Shown here: piece after piece, positions 8,161-16,380 of the stretch
Position numbering within the stretch: position 1 is the first letter of the stretch
How the letters are laid out: each line of letters opens with the position of its first letter
NCBI GenBank assembly: GCA_965200795.1
Contig: CBDAVB010000013.1
Span: forward strand, 372,001 to 436,000
DNA length: 64,000 nucleotides
Origin: Parashewanella sp965200795
GTDB lineage: Bacteria > Pseudomonadota > Gammaproteobacteria > Enterobacterales > Shewanellaceae
Direction of reading: 5' to 3'
Program-made: the position numbers and the translations under genes
The notes under the pieces: model-generated
The model's database searches: none
What the model saw: the letters and a program-made list of their open reading frames with translations, nothing else
What the model was told of the DNA's origin: nothing

Positions 8161-9678
8161 GTCGGTTCTGAAAAAAGCCACTTCAAGATTTAAAATGTAC
8201 GGCATCTGATTTACGCAAAATTCAGAGCCGTACCCAAAAGCAACATTTCTTATATTTCGCATCAATTTCACTACAAAATAGCCAAAACTCACCATCTTTT
8301 TCGAGCAAAAAGAAAATGGCTAACCACTTTCTCAGGTTCCAGGCACACGCAGCCGTTAGAAGGTTTATTGAGTCGCCAACACTGCCCTTTAACCAGTTCT
8401 TACACAGCCTAAAATCACTCTTCAAATGCCCGATTACTGGTTCAATTGTCGCCCGTTTTTTACAGAGTTCACTTTTGCGTTTTCTCTTTGCTTGCGAGTC
8501 CCGTTTTAATGGCCGACTAGGGATAACAACTTCTTGGTCAACATACTGCATACACCCTTTATAGCCTTTATCTACAACGGCTGTAGTGATTTTACTCTTT
8601 CGGTGTTTATGGGCATGGTCAAGTGCAGGTCTAAGCAATTTTGAGTCGTGTTCATGCTCGTCATGACTGGGTTACACCAATGATTAATTGACTCTGCTCT
8701 GTGAGCACGACAGAAGCCTTTTTACCATACTCGTATGGCTTATGGTCTTTGCCTTTCCCTACGCAGTAAACATCGGGTTCATGAAGACTGTAAATCTTGT
8801 TCTTGTCTTTACGTTGCTGTGTAATGGCTTTTTCATAATTAGTAAAATTCTCTTTTTGTAAATCAATAAGTTCTTGTGGAAGTTTGCGTTGTAGCTCCCT
8901 TAAAAGCTTGCCTGCGATAACACGCAACCTTTTTAACGCTCTTCTGGCTTTGCTTCGATTTTTGGCATGTCTAAAGCCTCGACAGTCAATGCGTAGCTGT
9001 TTAACTTCTTTGACATAAGTACGCCTTTGTCTGATCCCAAATACTTTGGCTAGTTTATTGAGTCGGTTAACCACCTTGATGGCAAGTTTGCTATCTGTCG
9101 GATAAGTAATGGCTTTTTCTTGGACGGTTGTATCAACGTACACGGTGTCATCTTCAGCTTTGTCACCGTGTAAAGCCACAGATAATGCAAAGATTTTTTC
9201 ACAGCCTTTTTCACCGATGCGCTTACGAAAAACACTGAGTTCACTGGCATCACAAGGGCGTGCTGTTTGAAACTCTGTCTCACCACAAAACACTTGAAAA
9301 TACACGTTCATCAGCCATTGTTCGACCAGAGCTTCATCGCTCAATTTGTAGAGCTGCTTGAGTATTAGCAAACCGCACATCAACCGAATTGGCTTCGCTT
9401 TACGGCCTAATTTTTTGTATAACGGCTTGAACTCTTCTTCCAACGCTCGCCAATCAAAGGCATTAGCTAAAATGAGTAAAGGGTGAGTTTGCAGAAGTTG
9501 GTCTGTGATATTAAACAGACTGGCATGAGGTAAATTTGACGGGCTTTCTTTGAGCATTTTTAGCACCCAAAACGACCAGAAACCATAGGTTAACTATATC
9601 ATTTCTGGTCGAAATTGAATGTATCAAATAGCTATATTTTATTAGCGATCAGAATGTTAGATGTTTTTCATGACCGAC
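8161..9678 (-). mobile_element. IS5-family insertion sequence, copy B (frameshifted)
   Basis: The 1518-bp element has the same ends and orientation as copy A, and one extra base. Together A and B bracket IS66 and ankyrin gene 2 as direct repeats. Its right end lies 3 bp beyond the stop codon of the antitoxin gene at 9682. Flanks share only TA. Confidence 0.88.
8222..9557 (-). pseudogene. IS5-family transposase, broken by +1 frameshift (copy B)
   Basis: The N-terminal frame runs from 9557 and ends near 8661; the C-terminal frame resumes and ends at 8222. Against copy A, a run of two G is three G near 8669 (CTGGGTTACACC), and this single insertion separates the first catalytic Asp from the second Asp and the Glu. 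The product is presumably inactive unless rescued by slippage. Otherwise the sequence is nearly identical to copy A, so the break is recent. Confidence 0.9.
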
Positions 9679-9681
9679 TAA

Positions 9682-9972
9682 TTATCCATGCAATGCCTTT
9701 AATGCATATTGCGGATCAGCCTCCAGAATTTTTAATAACGCTCTGGCTGGGCCTGTTGGGTGGCGACGACCTTGCTCCCAGTTTTCAATCGTTCTCTTGC
9801 TTACACCCACCATTTCAGCAAATCGACTTTGGCTTAATCCAACCTTATCTCTAATCGCTTTGACTTCTGGCTCTGCAAATTCTGTAACTAGGCTTGGCTT
9901 ACGATCACCTTTAATGATTTCGTTAGCTTGACCAACACTTTCTAATAGTTCGTTGAATAAGGCATCATTCAT
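9682..9972 (-). CDS. Antitoxin, HTH (HigA/NadS-like)
   Basis: The 96-residue protein has an XRE-type helix-turn-helix near residues 44-75 (GLSQSRFAEMVGVSKRTIENW), followed by EQGRRHPTGPARALL, typical of antitoxins in toxin-first HigBA modules. It would bind the toxin and repress the operon. I chose ATG at 9972, which overlaps the toxin stop as ATGA, with GAGGGG upstream; an in-frame GTG at 9981 is less likely. An IS5 copy has landed just past its stop codon, leaving it intact. Confidence 0.88.
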   Translation of the reverse strand: MNDALFNELLESVGQANEIIKGDRKPSLVTEFAEPEVKAIRDKVGLSQSRFAEMVGVSKRTIENWEQGRRHPTGPARALLKILEADPQYALKALHG

Positions 9973-10286
9973 ATCTTCCACCCCTCGACTATCCGTTTCA
10001 GCATACTAAGCTGTTCGTCTGTTAAATTTTCTCGCTCATTTTTGGGATAAGCTAAAAGCATATAAATCTGCTCATCGGCAGTCATCCAGTAATAAATTAA
10101 TCTTGCACCACCACTTTTACCTCTACCATCTAAAGACCAGCGAACTTTTCTTAGCCCACCACTATTCTTTATGAGACTGCCCATATCAGGACGATTCACT
10201 AACGTCTCTTGCAATAAGCGATAATCATCATCACCCATTAATTTTTTAATCTGTTTAGTGAATACTTGAGTTTCGATAATGACCAT
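9969..10286 (-). CDS. Toxin, RelE/HigB-like
   Basis: The 105-residue protein begins MVIIETQVFTKQIKKLM and contains GLRKVRW, GKSGGARLIYYW and IYMLLAYPKNERENLT, the usual pattern of RelE/HigB-type ribosome-dependent mRNA interferases. In this toxin-first arrangement the antitoxin overlaps by 4 bp, so the two are translationally coupled. A palindromic operator lies inside the promoter just upstream (10301). Such modules stabilize mobile DNA, which fits the accessory block. The RelE/HigB superfamily assignment is firm; the exact subfamily is not. Confidence 0.88.
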   Translation of the reverse strand: MVIIETQVFTKQIKKLMGDDDYRLLQETLVNRPDMGSLIKNSGGLRKVRWSLDGRGKSGGARLIYYWMTADEQIYMLLAYPKNERENLTDEQLSMLKRIVEGWKI

Positions 10287-10296
10287 AATGAATATA

Positions 10297-10324
10297 ATTA
10301 TACGCCAATGGCGTAATTTGTAAA
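10297..10324 (-). promoter_or_regulatory. Toxin-antitoxin promoter with autoregulatory operator
   Basis: On the minus strand TTTACA (10319-10324) and TATAAT (10297-10302) are separated by 16 bp. The spacer contains the palindrome TACGCCAATGGCGTA (10301-10315, plus strand), with 7-bp perfect arms around one base. Its position between -35 and -10 is as expected for repression by the antitoxin. Confidence 0.75.
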
Positions 10325-10379
10325 GAAAGGCACATTTTCCATTGTGCCTGAGTTAACTTCTTTACGCTATCTGTGTAGT

Positions 10380-10790
10380 CTATTCATTTCTCAAAGATTT
10401 AATTGGATTTGCCTTTATCACTTGATTTAAAGGGGTAAAACATGCGATGGCAGCAAGAAGTGACAATAGCAGTATCACTAGTGCATAAAGCGCCCAGTTT
10501 AAAGTGAATAACAGATCAGGTGTTGTGCGGACATAGCCTGAAACGAAATAAACTAAAGATGCAGCAAAAAGTAAGCTTGCGCCCAACGGCTTAGATAACT
10601 TCAATAACTCTTCTTTTCTCAAGCCTTTCAATGTTGCGCCAAATGCAAGATGAACGCCCAGATCGTATTGTTTCATCCGTACCAAATAACTGACAATCCC
10701 AAATATACCGGCAGTTACCATTACCAACGAACACAAAGCTAGAGCACCCGCAATGATTGCAGCAAATCGTGTTTGGTAGTGTTTAGAAAT
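10380..10790 (-). pseudogene. FtsX/MacB-type ABC permease, C-terminal fragment
   Basis: About 135 residues remain, with three predicted membrane segments (RFAAIIAGALALCSLVMV, ASLLFAASLVYFV and YALVILLLSLLAAIAC). These and the phrase GIFGIVSYLVRMKQYDLGVHLAFGAT are typical of the last part of FtsX-like permeases. The matching N-terminal part lies at 12052-12637; the IS256 element separates the two. The apparent ATG comes from the IS end. No cognate ATPase is in the window. Confidence 0.85.
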
Positions 10791-12051
10791 CTGTGTCATT
10801 TCGGTAAAATGTCAAAAACAGGAATGACATAATGACTCAAAATTTCGATTTCAATAAAGCTTTAGAACAACTTCAATCAGGTAAAGGTTTAACTGGTGCG
10901 GATGGTGTTCTCACCCCTTTAATCAAACAACTAACAGAAGCAGCGCTTAAAGCAGAACTTGATCAACATTTAGACTCAGATCTTGAGCCCAATCGAAGAA
11001 ATGGTTTTAGTAAAAAAACCGTTAAATCTTCAGTTGGCGAATTTGAGTTAGAAACGCCAAGAGACAGAGCCGGCAACTTTGAGCCTCAGCTTGTCAAAAA
11101 AAATCAAACTAAGCTCTCTGATGAAATTGATCGTAAGATTTTGTCAATGTTTTCAATGGGTATGAGTTATCGTGATATCAAATCTCATGTGGCTGATTTG
11201 TATGGTTTAGAGCTTTCAGAAGCCAGTTTGACGGCTGTGACCGATCAGCTTATTCCTCAGCTCAAAGAATGGCAGCAACGCAGTTTAGACGAGGTCTATC
11301 CAATTATTTGGCTGGATGCGATTCACTATAAAGTCAAAGACAATGGTCGCTATGTCAGTAAGGCTATTTACACGATTCTAGGCGTTAATCTCGAAGGTAA
11401 GAAAGAGTTACTTGGCCTGTATCTTTCAGAGTCAGAAGGTGCTAATTATTGGCTTTCGGTACTGACCGATCTTCATAATCGTGGTGTTAAGGATATCTTA
11501 ATTGCTTGTGTTGACGGGTTAAACGGTTTTCCTGAAGCTATTGCCAGCATTTACCCGGAGACAGAAGTTCAGCTTTGCGTAATTCATCAGGTACGCAACT
11601 CAATGAAGTATGTGGCATCTAAGCATCAAAAGGCGTTTATGGCTGATTTAAAGCCGGTTTACAGAGCGACAAGTAAATCGGCTGCTGAAACGGCTTTAGA
11701 TGAGCTGGAAAACAAATGGGGTAGCCAGTATCCAATCGTTATCGACTCTTGGCGCAGAAAGTGGGAGAACTTGTCCGTTTACTTCAAATATCCAGAATAT
11801 GTACGTCGAGTGATTTACACGACCAATGCGATTGAAGCCGTACATCGCCAGTTTAGGAAACTCACCAAAACAAAAGGGGCATTTCCAAATGAAAACAGCT
11901 TGCTAAAATTGCTTTATGCGGGAATATTGAATGCCTCTAAAAAGTGGACAATGCCAGTCCAAAATTGGAGGCTAGCATTGTCACAATTTGCAATCCATTT
12001 TGAAGGCAGATTGGATAACGTATTAGAAATTTAGAATTTAGGCTGACACAG
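10791..12051 (+). mobile_element. IS256-family insertion sequence inside a permease gene
   Basis: The ends carry the inverted repeat CTGTGTCA / TGACACAG at 10791-10798 and 12044-12051. The element splits the permease reading frame at a point between the periplasmic domain and the last membrane domain. I see no clear target duplication: the flanking 8-mers differ. Confidence 0.85.
10832..12034 (+). CDS. IS256-family transposase
   Basis: The protein has 400 residues, the usual family length, and is complete. Active-site blocks are IIWLDAIHYKVKD (Asp), ILIACVDGLNGFPEAI (Asp) and YTTNAIEAVHRQFRKLTKTKG (Glu), with the conserved CVIHQVRNSMKYV between them. The N-terminal region has the typical R-rich GFSKKTVKSSVGEFEL...TPRDR segment. 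It is transcribed opposite to the disrupted permease. Confidence 0.93.
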   Translation: MTQNFDFNKALEQLQSGKGLTGADGVLTPLIKQLTEAALKAELDQHLDSDLEPNRRNGFSKKTVKSSVGEFELETPRDRAGNFEPQLVKKNQTKLSDEIDRKILSMFSMGMSYRDIKSHVADLYGLELSEASLTAVTDQLIPQLKEWQQRSLDEVYPIIWLDAIHYKVKDNGRYVSKAIYTILGVNLEGKKELLGLYLSESEGANYWLSVLTDLHNRGVKDILIACVDGLNGFPEAIASIYPETEVQLCVIHQVRNSMKYVASKHQKAFMADLKPVYRATSKSAAETALDELENKWGSQYPIVIDSWRRKWENLSVYFKYPEYVRRVIYTTNAIEAVHRQFRKLTKTKGAFPNENSLLKLLYAGILNASKKWTMPVQNWRLALSQFAIHFEGRLDNVLEI

Positions 12052-12637
12052 AATTTTGAACGCCCTCTCGTGTTTGCTGACTCAACTCTGCAAAACTATT
12101 ATCCACTGTTGAATATTCAAGAATATCAAGCTTAGGGTGCACTTTGATAACTGTTTGATACATTTCGGCTAACGTCGGCGTGCTTTGATTAGGAGCTAAC
12201 TTTAGAAGCAACACAGCTTCACGAGTCTGTTGATAACTTCTTGGGTAATAGATTACTGCCGTTTCTTTAAACGATGCCCCCGGATAATTAATATTCGGTA
12301 CTACACCTTTTACAGTATAAAGCTCTCCTGTATTACTTAAGTTGAGTTTTTGACCAATAACTGGTTTAGGAAGAAAATCAGCTAGGCGTTGGTTTATGAC
12401 GACTACAGGCGCTTTACTGCTAATGTCTGACTCAGTAAAGTCCTCACCGTCAACAGTTAAACCTAATAAGTTGAACTGATTAAGGTCATGGCTGACTTTT
12501 CTTGAAGAGGTTAGCATTTCACCTTTGGCATTTTTGACATTATCAATATTAATGGTTGGTACATAAACAGGATCAGAGCTGTAGCTCATATTCTGTATGC
12601 TCGGTAATGCTTGTAACTCGGTTTTTAAGCTTCTATA
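12052..12637 (-). pseudogene. FtsX/MacB-type ABC permease, periplasmic-domain fragment
   Basis: About 195 residues resemble the extracytoplasmic MacB-PCD domain of FtsX-like permeases, with TVDGEDFTESD and PVVVINQRLADFL. It is cut on the C-side by IS256 and on the N-side by IS630. The ATG that appears to start it (MNLLGY) lies in the IS630 end, so the true N-terminus and first membrane segment are gone. Two independent insertions show the gene is dead. Confidence 0.85.
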
Positions 12638-13750
12638 CCCAAGCAAATTCAAGTTGCAGATGTGAGCGTTTGAAAGTTGTCAGTAATCCTACTCGTTAAA
12701 GTATCCGCGATTTCTGGAAGTTTGACATCGAAAAAATGATTTATCCGTTTTCGGAATTCTTTGGCTGAAGCAAAATATTCATTATTTCTCACATGCTCAT
12801 TCATTACTTTCCAGAGCCGCTCAATTGGGTTTAAATTCGGACTGTATGGTGGTAAGTAATGAAGCTCGATTTTCAGCTCCTTTGCTTTTTCTTTTACGCT
12901 GCCTGCTCGGTGATAAGCAGCACCATCTAAGATGAGGTGAATACGCTCAGCTTTAGAATGTTGAGCTTTCAGTTTTACTGAAAAATCCACAACAGATTCT
13001 TGGTTGACGCGCTCATATTGGGCTGTCACAGTTTCAGCCGACTTCCCCAGCTGAATGCCACCAATAATATTCAAGCGAGTACGGCTGCCTGTGGTGTTAA
13101 TCAGCTTATCTTCACCTCTTTTTATCCAACCGTAAGACAGCTTTGTTGCCATGGTAGGATGGACAGCGTCCATAAATACAATTGGCTCATTATCAGGCTT
13201 TTCGGCCTTTAATGTCTCGTATTTTTCTTTAAATTCGGCTTGCTTTTGCTCATCAAATTTATGGGGAACACCCTTAGGCTTTTTGTAACTAAAGCCATTG
13301 CGATGCAGCCATTTGTTTAACCCTGCAACCGTAAATTTCACACCAAAGGTTTCATCAATATAACTCACAATTTGATGTGTATGAGCGAAAGTGAATTTTG
13401 TTAAATGGGCTGTCAAAAACTCGGTTTGCTCTGGAGTGAGCCGACTGACTGAACCGCCATTTTCGGGTTTCAGTTTTTCTTGAGATTGATAGTCATCAAA
13501 ATGACGTTTGACTGTTGTTTTATCTATCCGTAACGCTTGAGCAATTAAAGAATAAGACCAGCCTTCTGAACGTAACAGAACAACTTTAATTCGGTCACAT
13601 TCACGGCTATCACTTGACGATTTATGTCGTGATTCCAGAGAATGTTTTTCTTCTTTGGTTAAGGATATTTCAATCATGTTGCTATGATGATCTCATTACA
13701 GAAAATTGCAAGCCTTTGTTTGAAAAAATCGCATCTTGAATGATCACGGG
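12638..13750 (-). mobile_element. IS630-family insertion sequence, copy 1 (intact)
   Basis: The 1113-bp element has inverted ends CCCAAGCAAATTCAAG and CCCGTGATCATTCAAG (the second read inward from the right) and is flanked by TA on both sides, the IS630/Tc1 target. A second copy with a 1-bp deletion is at 34359. Confidence 0.9.
12649..13677 (-). CDS. IS630-family transposase (copy 1, intact)
   Basis: The 342-residue enzyme has two N-terminal HTH units (GWSYSLIAQALRIDKTTVKRH near residues 39-57; TVAGLNKWLHRNGFSYKK near 115-132). The DDE core follows: PIVFMDAVHPT (Asp), LILDGAAYHRA (Asp) and SPNLNPIERLWKVM (Glu). The paired helix-turn-helix and D-x-D-x-E order are standard for IS630. The frame is undamaged, unlike the copy at 34370. 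Confidence 0.93.
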   Translation of the reverse strand: MIEISLTKEEKHSLESRHKSSSDSRECDRIKVVLLRSEGWSYSLIAQALRIDKTTVKRHFDDYQSQEKLKPENGGSVSRLTPEQTEFLTAHLTKFTFAHTHQIVSYIDETFGVKFTVAGLNKWLHRNGFSYKKPKGVPHKFDEQKQAEFKEKYETLKAEKPDNEPIVFMDAVHPTMATKLSYGWIKRGEDKLINTTGSRTRLNIIGGIQLGKSAETVTAQYERVNQESVVDFSVKLKAQHSKAERIHLILDGAAYHRAGSVKEKAKELKIELHYLPPYSPNLNPIERLWKVMNEHVRNNEYFASAKEFRKRINHFFDVKLPEIADTLTSRITDNFQTLTSAT

Positions 13751-13891
13751 TATATTACAAAAATAACTCAAAAAATAAACCTTAATTCAACTTTTAGGCG
13801 ACCAGGCTGATTTCCCTTTTTCAAAATACTCTAAATTAAATAGCCGCCAATACGATAAATTTGAAAAAAGCCTGTTTATGGATGGGCACTA

Positions 13892-15190
13892 GTAGTCCAT
13901 TCAAAAGCAAATAATGGCCTGATAGTTTATCCTAACAGTTCCTGAACACAACGAATACAGGAGCTGTTATGAGGATTAAATACCATGTCCGTTTGAGTAA
14001 TGAAGAGCGTTCAATGCTTGAAGCTTTGATAAAGCAGAAGAAACCACGTGTTGCTCAACATAAGAAACGACACGCCCAAATTTTACTTGCTATTGATGAG
14101 AATAATTCGCCACTGATCAATCAACAGATTGCTAAGGCGCTAAACATCTCACCACTTGCAGTAACGAGCCTCAGAAAGCGTTTTGTCGAGGAAGGATTAG
14201 AAGTCGCTGTTAATAGCAAACACAGCCATCAAGGCCGCAGACGCATAATGGATGGTGAAGCCGAAGCACACCTAATTGCGCTGACCTGCTCTGCGCCTCC
14301 GGAAGGACGTTGCCGTTGGACATTAAATCTTCTTAGAGACAAGATGATTGAACTCAAATATGTCGATAGCATATCGAGAACCTCTGTTCATTATGCGTTA
14401 AAAAAAATGAACTTAAACCCTGGCTTAAAGAAGAGTGGTGTATACCTAAAGAGGAAAACGCTGCCTTCGTGAGCGCTATGGAAGATATATTAGAACTCTA
14501 TAAACTTCCTTACGATCCCAAGCGTCCTTTAGTATGCCTTGATGAAACCAGCAAACAACAAGTTAAAGAAGTTCGCAACCCGTTACCTTTAGTTTCAGGT
14601 TATCCGGAGCGATACGATACGGAATATGAGCGTAACGGTGTCAGCAACCTGTTCATGATATTTGAGCCTTTAGCGGGCTGGCGGCATGTTGAGGTCACAG
14701 AGCACAGAACGGCCGTTGATTGGGCTCATCAGGTAAAAGCCTTAGTAGACGGGCGTTATAAGGATGCTGAGACAATTGTGTTGGTTGAGGATAACCTGAA
14801 TACTCATACCCCGGCTTCATTTTATAAGGCCTTCGAACCAGAAGAAGCTCGTAGGCTGATCAATAAAATCGAATTTCATTACACGCCAAAACACGGAAGC
14901 TGGTTGGATATGGCTGAAATTGAATTAAGTATCTTGAGCAGACAATGCTTAAACCGAAGAATACCCGATCAGGAAACACTAAATTGTGAAGTTGAAGCCT
15001 GGGTCACCCAACGCAATGAGTCCAAGGCTAAGATGATTTGGCAGTTCACAACTGAGGAGGCACGTATCAAGTTAAAGAAGCTTTACCCCGTCCTTCCAGG
15101 GTACAGTTAGCCTTTTAACAGAATTAAACTGATTAACGAAATCCTGTTACACTTTCGTTAATCAAAATGAAAAAAGCTAGAGTCCTACTG
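13892..15190 (+). mobile_element. Second IS630-type element (ISb), right end uncertain
   Basis: The left end is GTAGTCCATTC preceded by TA within CTAG. The same end occurs at the truncated copy near 35942. The right end is not certain: a degraded match, CCTACTGG, lies near 15183-15190. Confidence 0.6.
13969..15110 (+). CDS. IS630-type transposase made by -1 frameshifting
   Basis: Two overlapping frames (13969-14472 and one ending at 15110) together form one transposase of about 379 residues. The first holds the HTH domain (RRRIMDGEAEAHLIAL, CRWTLNLLRDKMIEL). The second holds the DDE core (VCLDETSKQ, VLVEDNLNTHTP, GSWLDMAEIELSIL). The zero frame reads TTA AAA AAA ATG at 14398-14409, a canonical A AAA AAA slippery site. 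A -1 shift there gives NELKPWLKEEWCIPKEENAA, which matches the expected family sequence. GTG at 14469 in the second frame is therefore probably not a real start. AGGAGCTGTT precedes the first ATG. Confidence 0.85.
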
Positions 15191-15351
15191 GCTTGCCAAA
15201 GGGTGGGAGGAAGCATTTTGTTCAGAAATTACAGACTTATTAATTAGTTGTGAATAAAAGTTGTATAAGAGTTTAAAACAATAAAAATCAATACAAGATT
15301 TTTAGCTCTCCTATGACTAAGGCTTAGCAAAAGAGCTTGAAGTATTGAATT

Positions 15352-15370
15352 CAAATGGACGGAGTACTAG
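15352..15370 (-). repeat. Orphan end of the MITE family
   Basis: Read on the minus strand, CTAGTACTCCGTCCATTTG matches the outer end of the MITE at 30748 apart from an internal deletion. No partner end is seen nearby. Confidence 0.5.
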
Positions 15371-15519
15371 CTATCAATCCAGTAGAGCTTATTCTCTTTT
15401 ACATACCAACTTTGAAGAAATAAGGTCGCTAATTTTACTTTCAGTTTCTTAGGAGTATTAAGGTTTGGTGATAACGAAAACAAATCGCCAAGCACATTCT
15501 TTACCTGTCTCTTGAATAA

Positions 15520-15719
15520 ACCGGTCCCTGTGATGATACATGGTGCACTTTGAGGTTAAGTAAATCACAGGCTCGAAGCTTAGAGTCTATGGCAAGATTC
15601 AATAATGCCAACTACATTACATTATTTTCAATTTCCAATCGAGTTCGAATACGCCAAATTTCCTCAAGCTTAAACGGCTTCTTTACGCCAGTTGGTTTTC
15701 CTTTTGATACAACAACCAT
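15520..15719 (-). pseudogene. Tyrosine recombinase (integrase) relic
   Basis: From ATG at 15719 the minus strand reads MVVVSKGKPTGVKKPFKLEE, then a segment with IWRIRTRLEIENNVM, an in-frame TAG, and LALLNLAIDSKLRACDLL. This is the N-terminal core of a common gammaproteobacterial tyrosine integrase; the TAG probably replaced a CAG codon. Similarity stops at about NLKVHHV, well before the catalytic residues. It is a dead fragment with no remaining att site that I can identify. Confidence 0.75.
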
Positions 15720-16029
15720 GACAACCTCCTATTTCTGTATGGTTGCAATTGAGTTTAGTAATAGGTAATTAGGAACTAAATCGCATTAGAAAATCTAATG
15801 TAATTCGTAATTCATAGCGATTTATGAAATAACCGTCATCAAAATCGTGAGCAGAAAATGACGGATAAACGCTAGCAAGTGCGCTTATGAAAGCGAGCAG
15901 CTACAGCTAGAACACGAGCTAGAGGGTATGAGGGTATCGTAATACAGGGACATTTATGACCATGATTTTTATGATTGCTAGCCCGGTATCTGATCTACTC
16001 AAATCCATATGAAACGACGAAGAGCCACT

Positions 16030-16310
16030 TAAATTGACATCCTCCTCCACCTAAATTCGGTTGGGGGATTCCCATTACAGGGCGTACTAAAATCACTTAA
16101 AGCACAGGTTCCTGATTCATCAAGCGGCTAATACCGACTCTCAGCAGGCTAACAAGCGTTGTCCACGCTCTTGTCTTTCAATATAACAGTATAAGATTTC
16201 AGTATAAAAAGTTCAATACGTTGAACAGCAAGCCAATTCAAATAAAGCCGCTGTGCGGCTTAGGTATTCACCTCCCTGCTTCTTCGCAGGGAGTCCTCTA
16301 CCAAGTCACG
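16030..16310 (-). mobile_element. IS200/IS605-type end with tnpB 3' remnant
   Basis: On the minus strand, GGAGGAGGATGTCAA at the end, with GGGAATCCCCCAACCG just before it, strongly resembles the right end of IS605-group elements. Upstream, frames read ERGQRLLAC and then MNQEPVL, like the C-terminus of TnpB proteins (LLACG...KQEP) but broken by stops. Two strong hairpins, AAGCCGC-TGT-GCGGCTT near 16243 and CTCCCTGC-TTCTTC-GCAGGGAG near 16271, are also typical of such ends. Confidence 0.55.
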
Positions 16311-16380
16311 ATAGGATTTTCCGGTAACTGCTGTTAATGTATACCCATTGCAATAACGTACAACGTAATTAAATTGATAC

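Larger units (their letters stand above)
15111..16380. other. Graveyard of mobile-element fragments before radA
   Basis: No intact gene is supported in this 1.27-kb stretch. It contains an IS-like end at 15352-15370, an integrase relic at 15520-15719 and an IS200/IS605-type end at 16030-16310. I see nothing clear in 15771-16029. The radA promoter must lie in the last 70 bases; no strong ribosome site precedes its ATG. Confidence 0.6.

Noticed and set aside
14469..15110. Independent gene starting at GTG 14469
   Set aside because: The frame continues upstream to the slippery site and supplies family-conserved residues (EEWCIPKEENA), so it is the second part of one transposase.
15550..15768. 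Plus-strand ORF of 72 codons
   Set aside because: It is the opposite strand of an integrase relic and shows no family features of its own.
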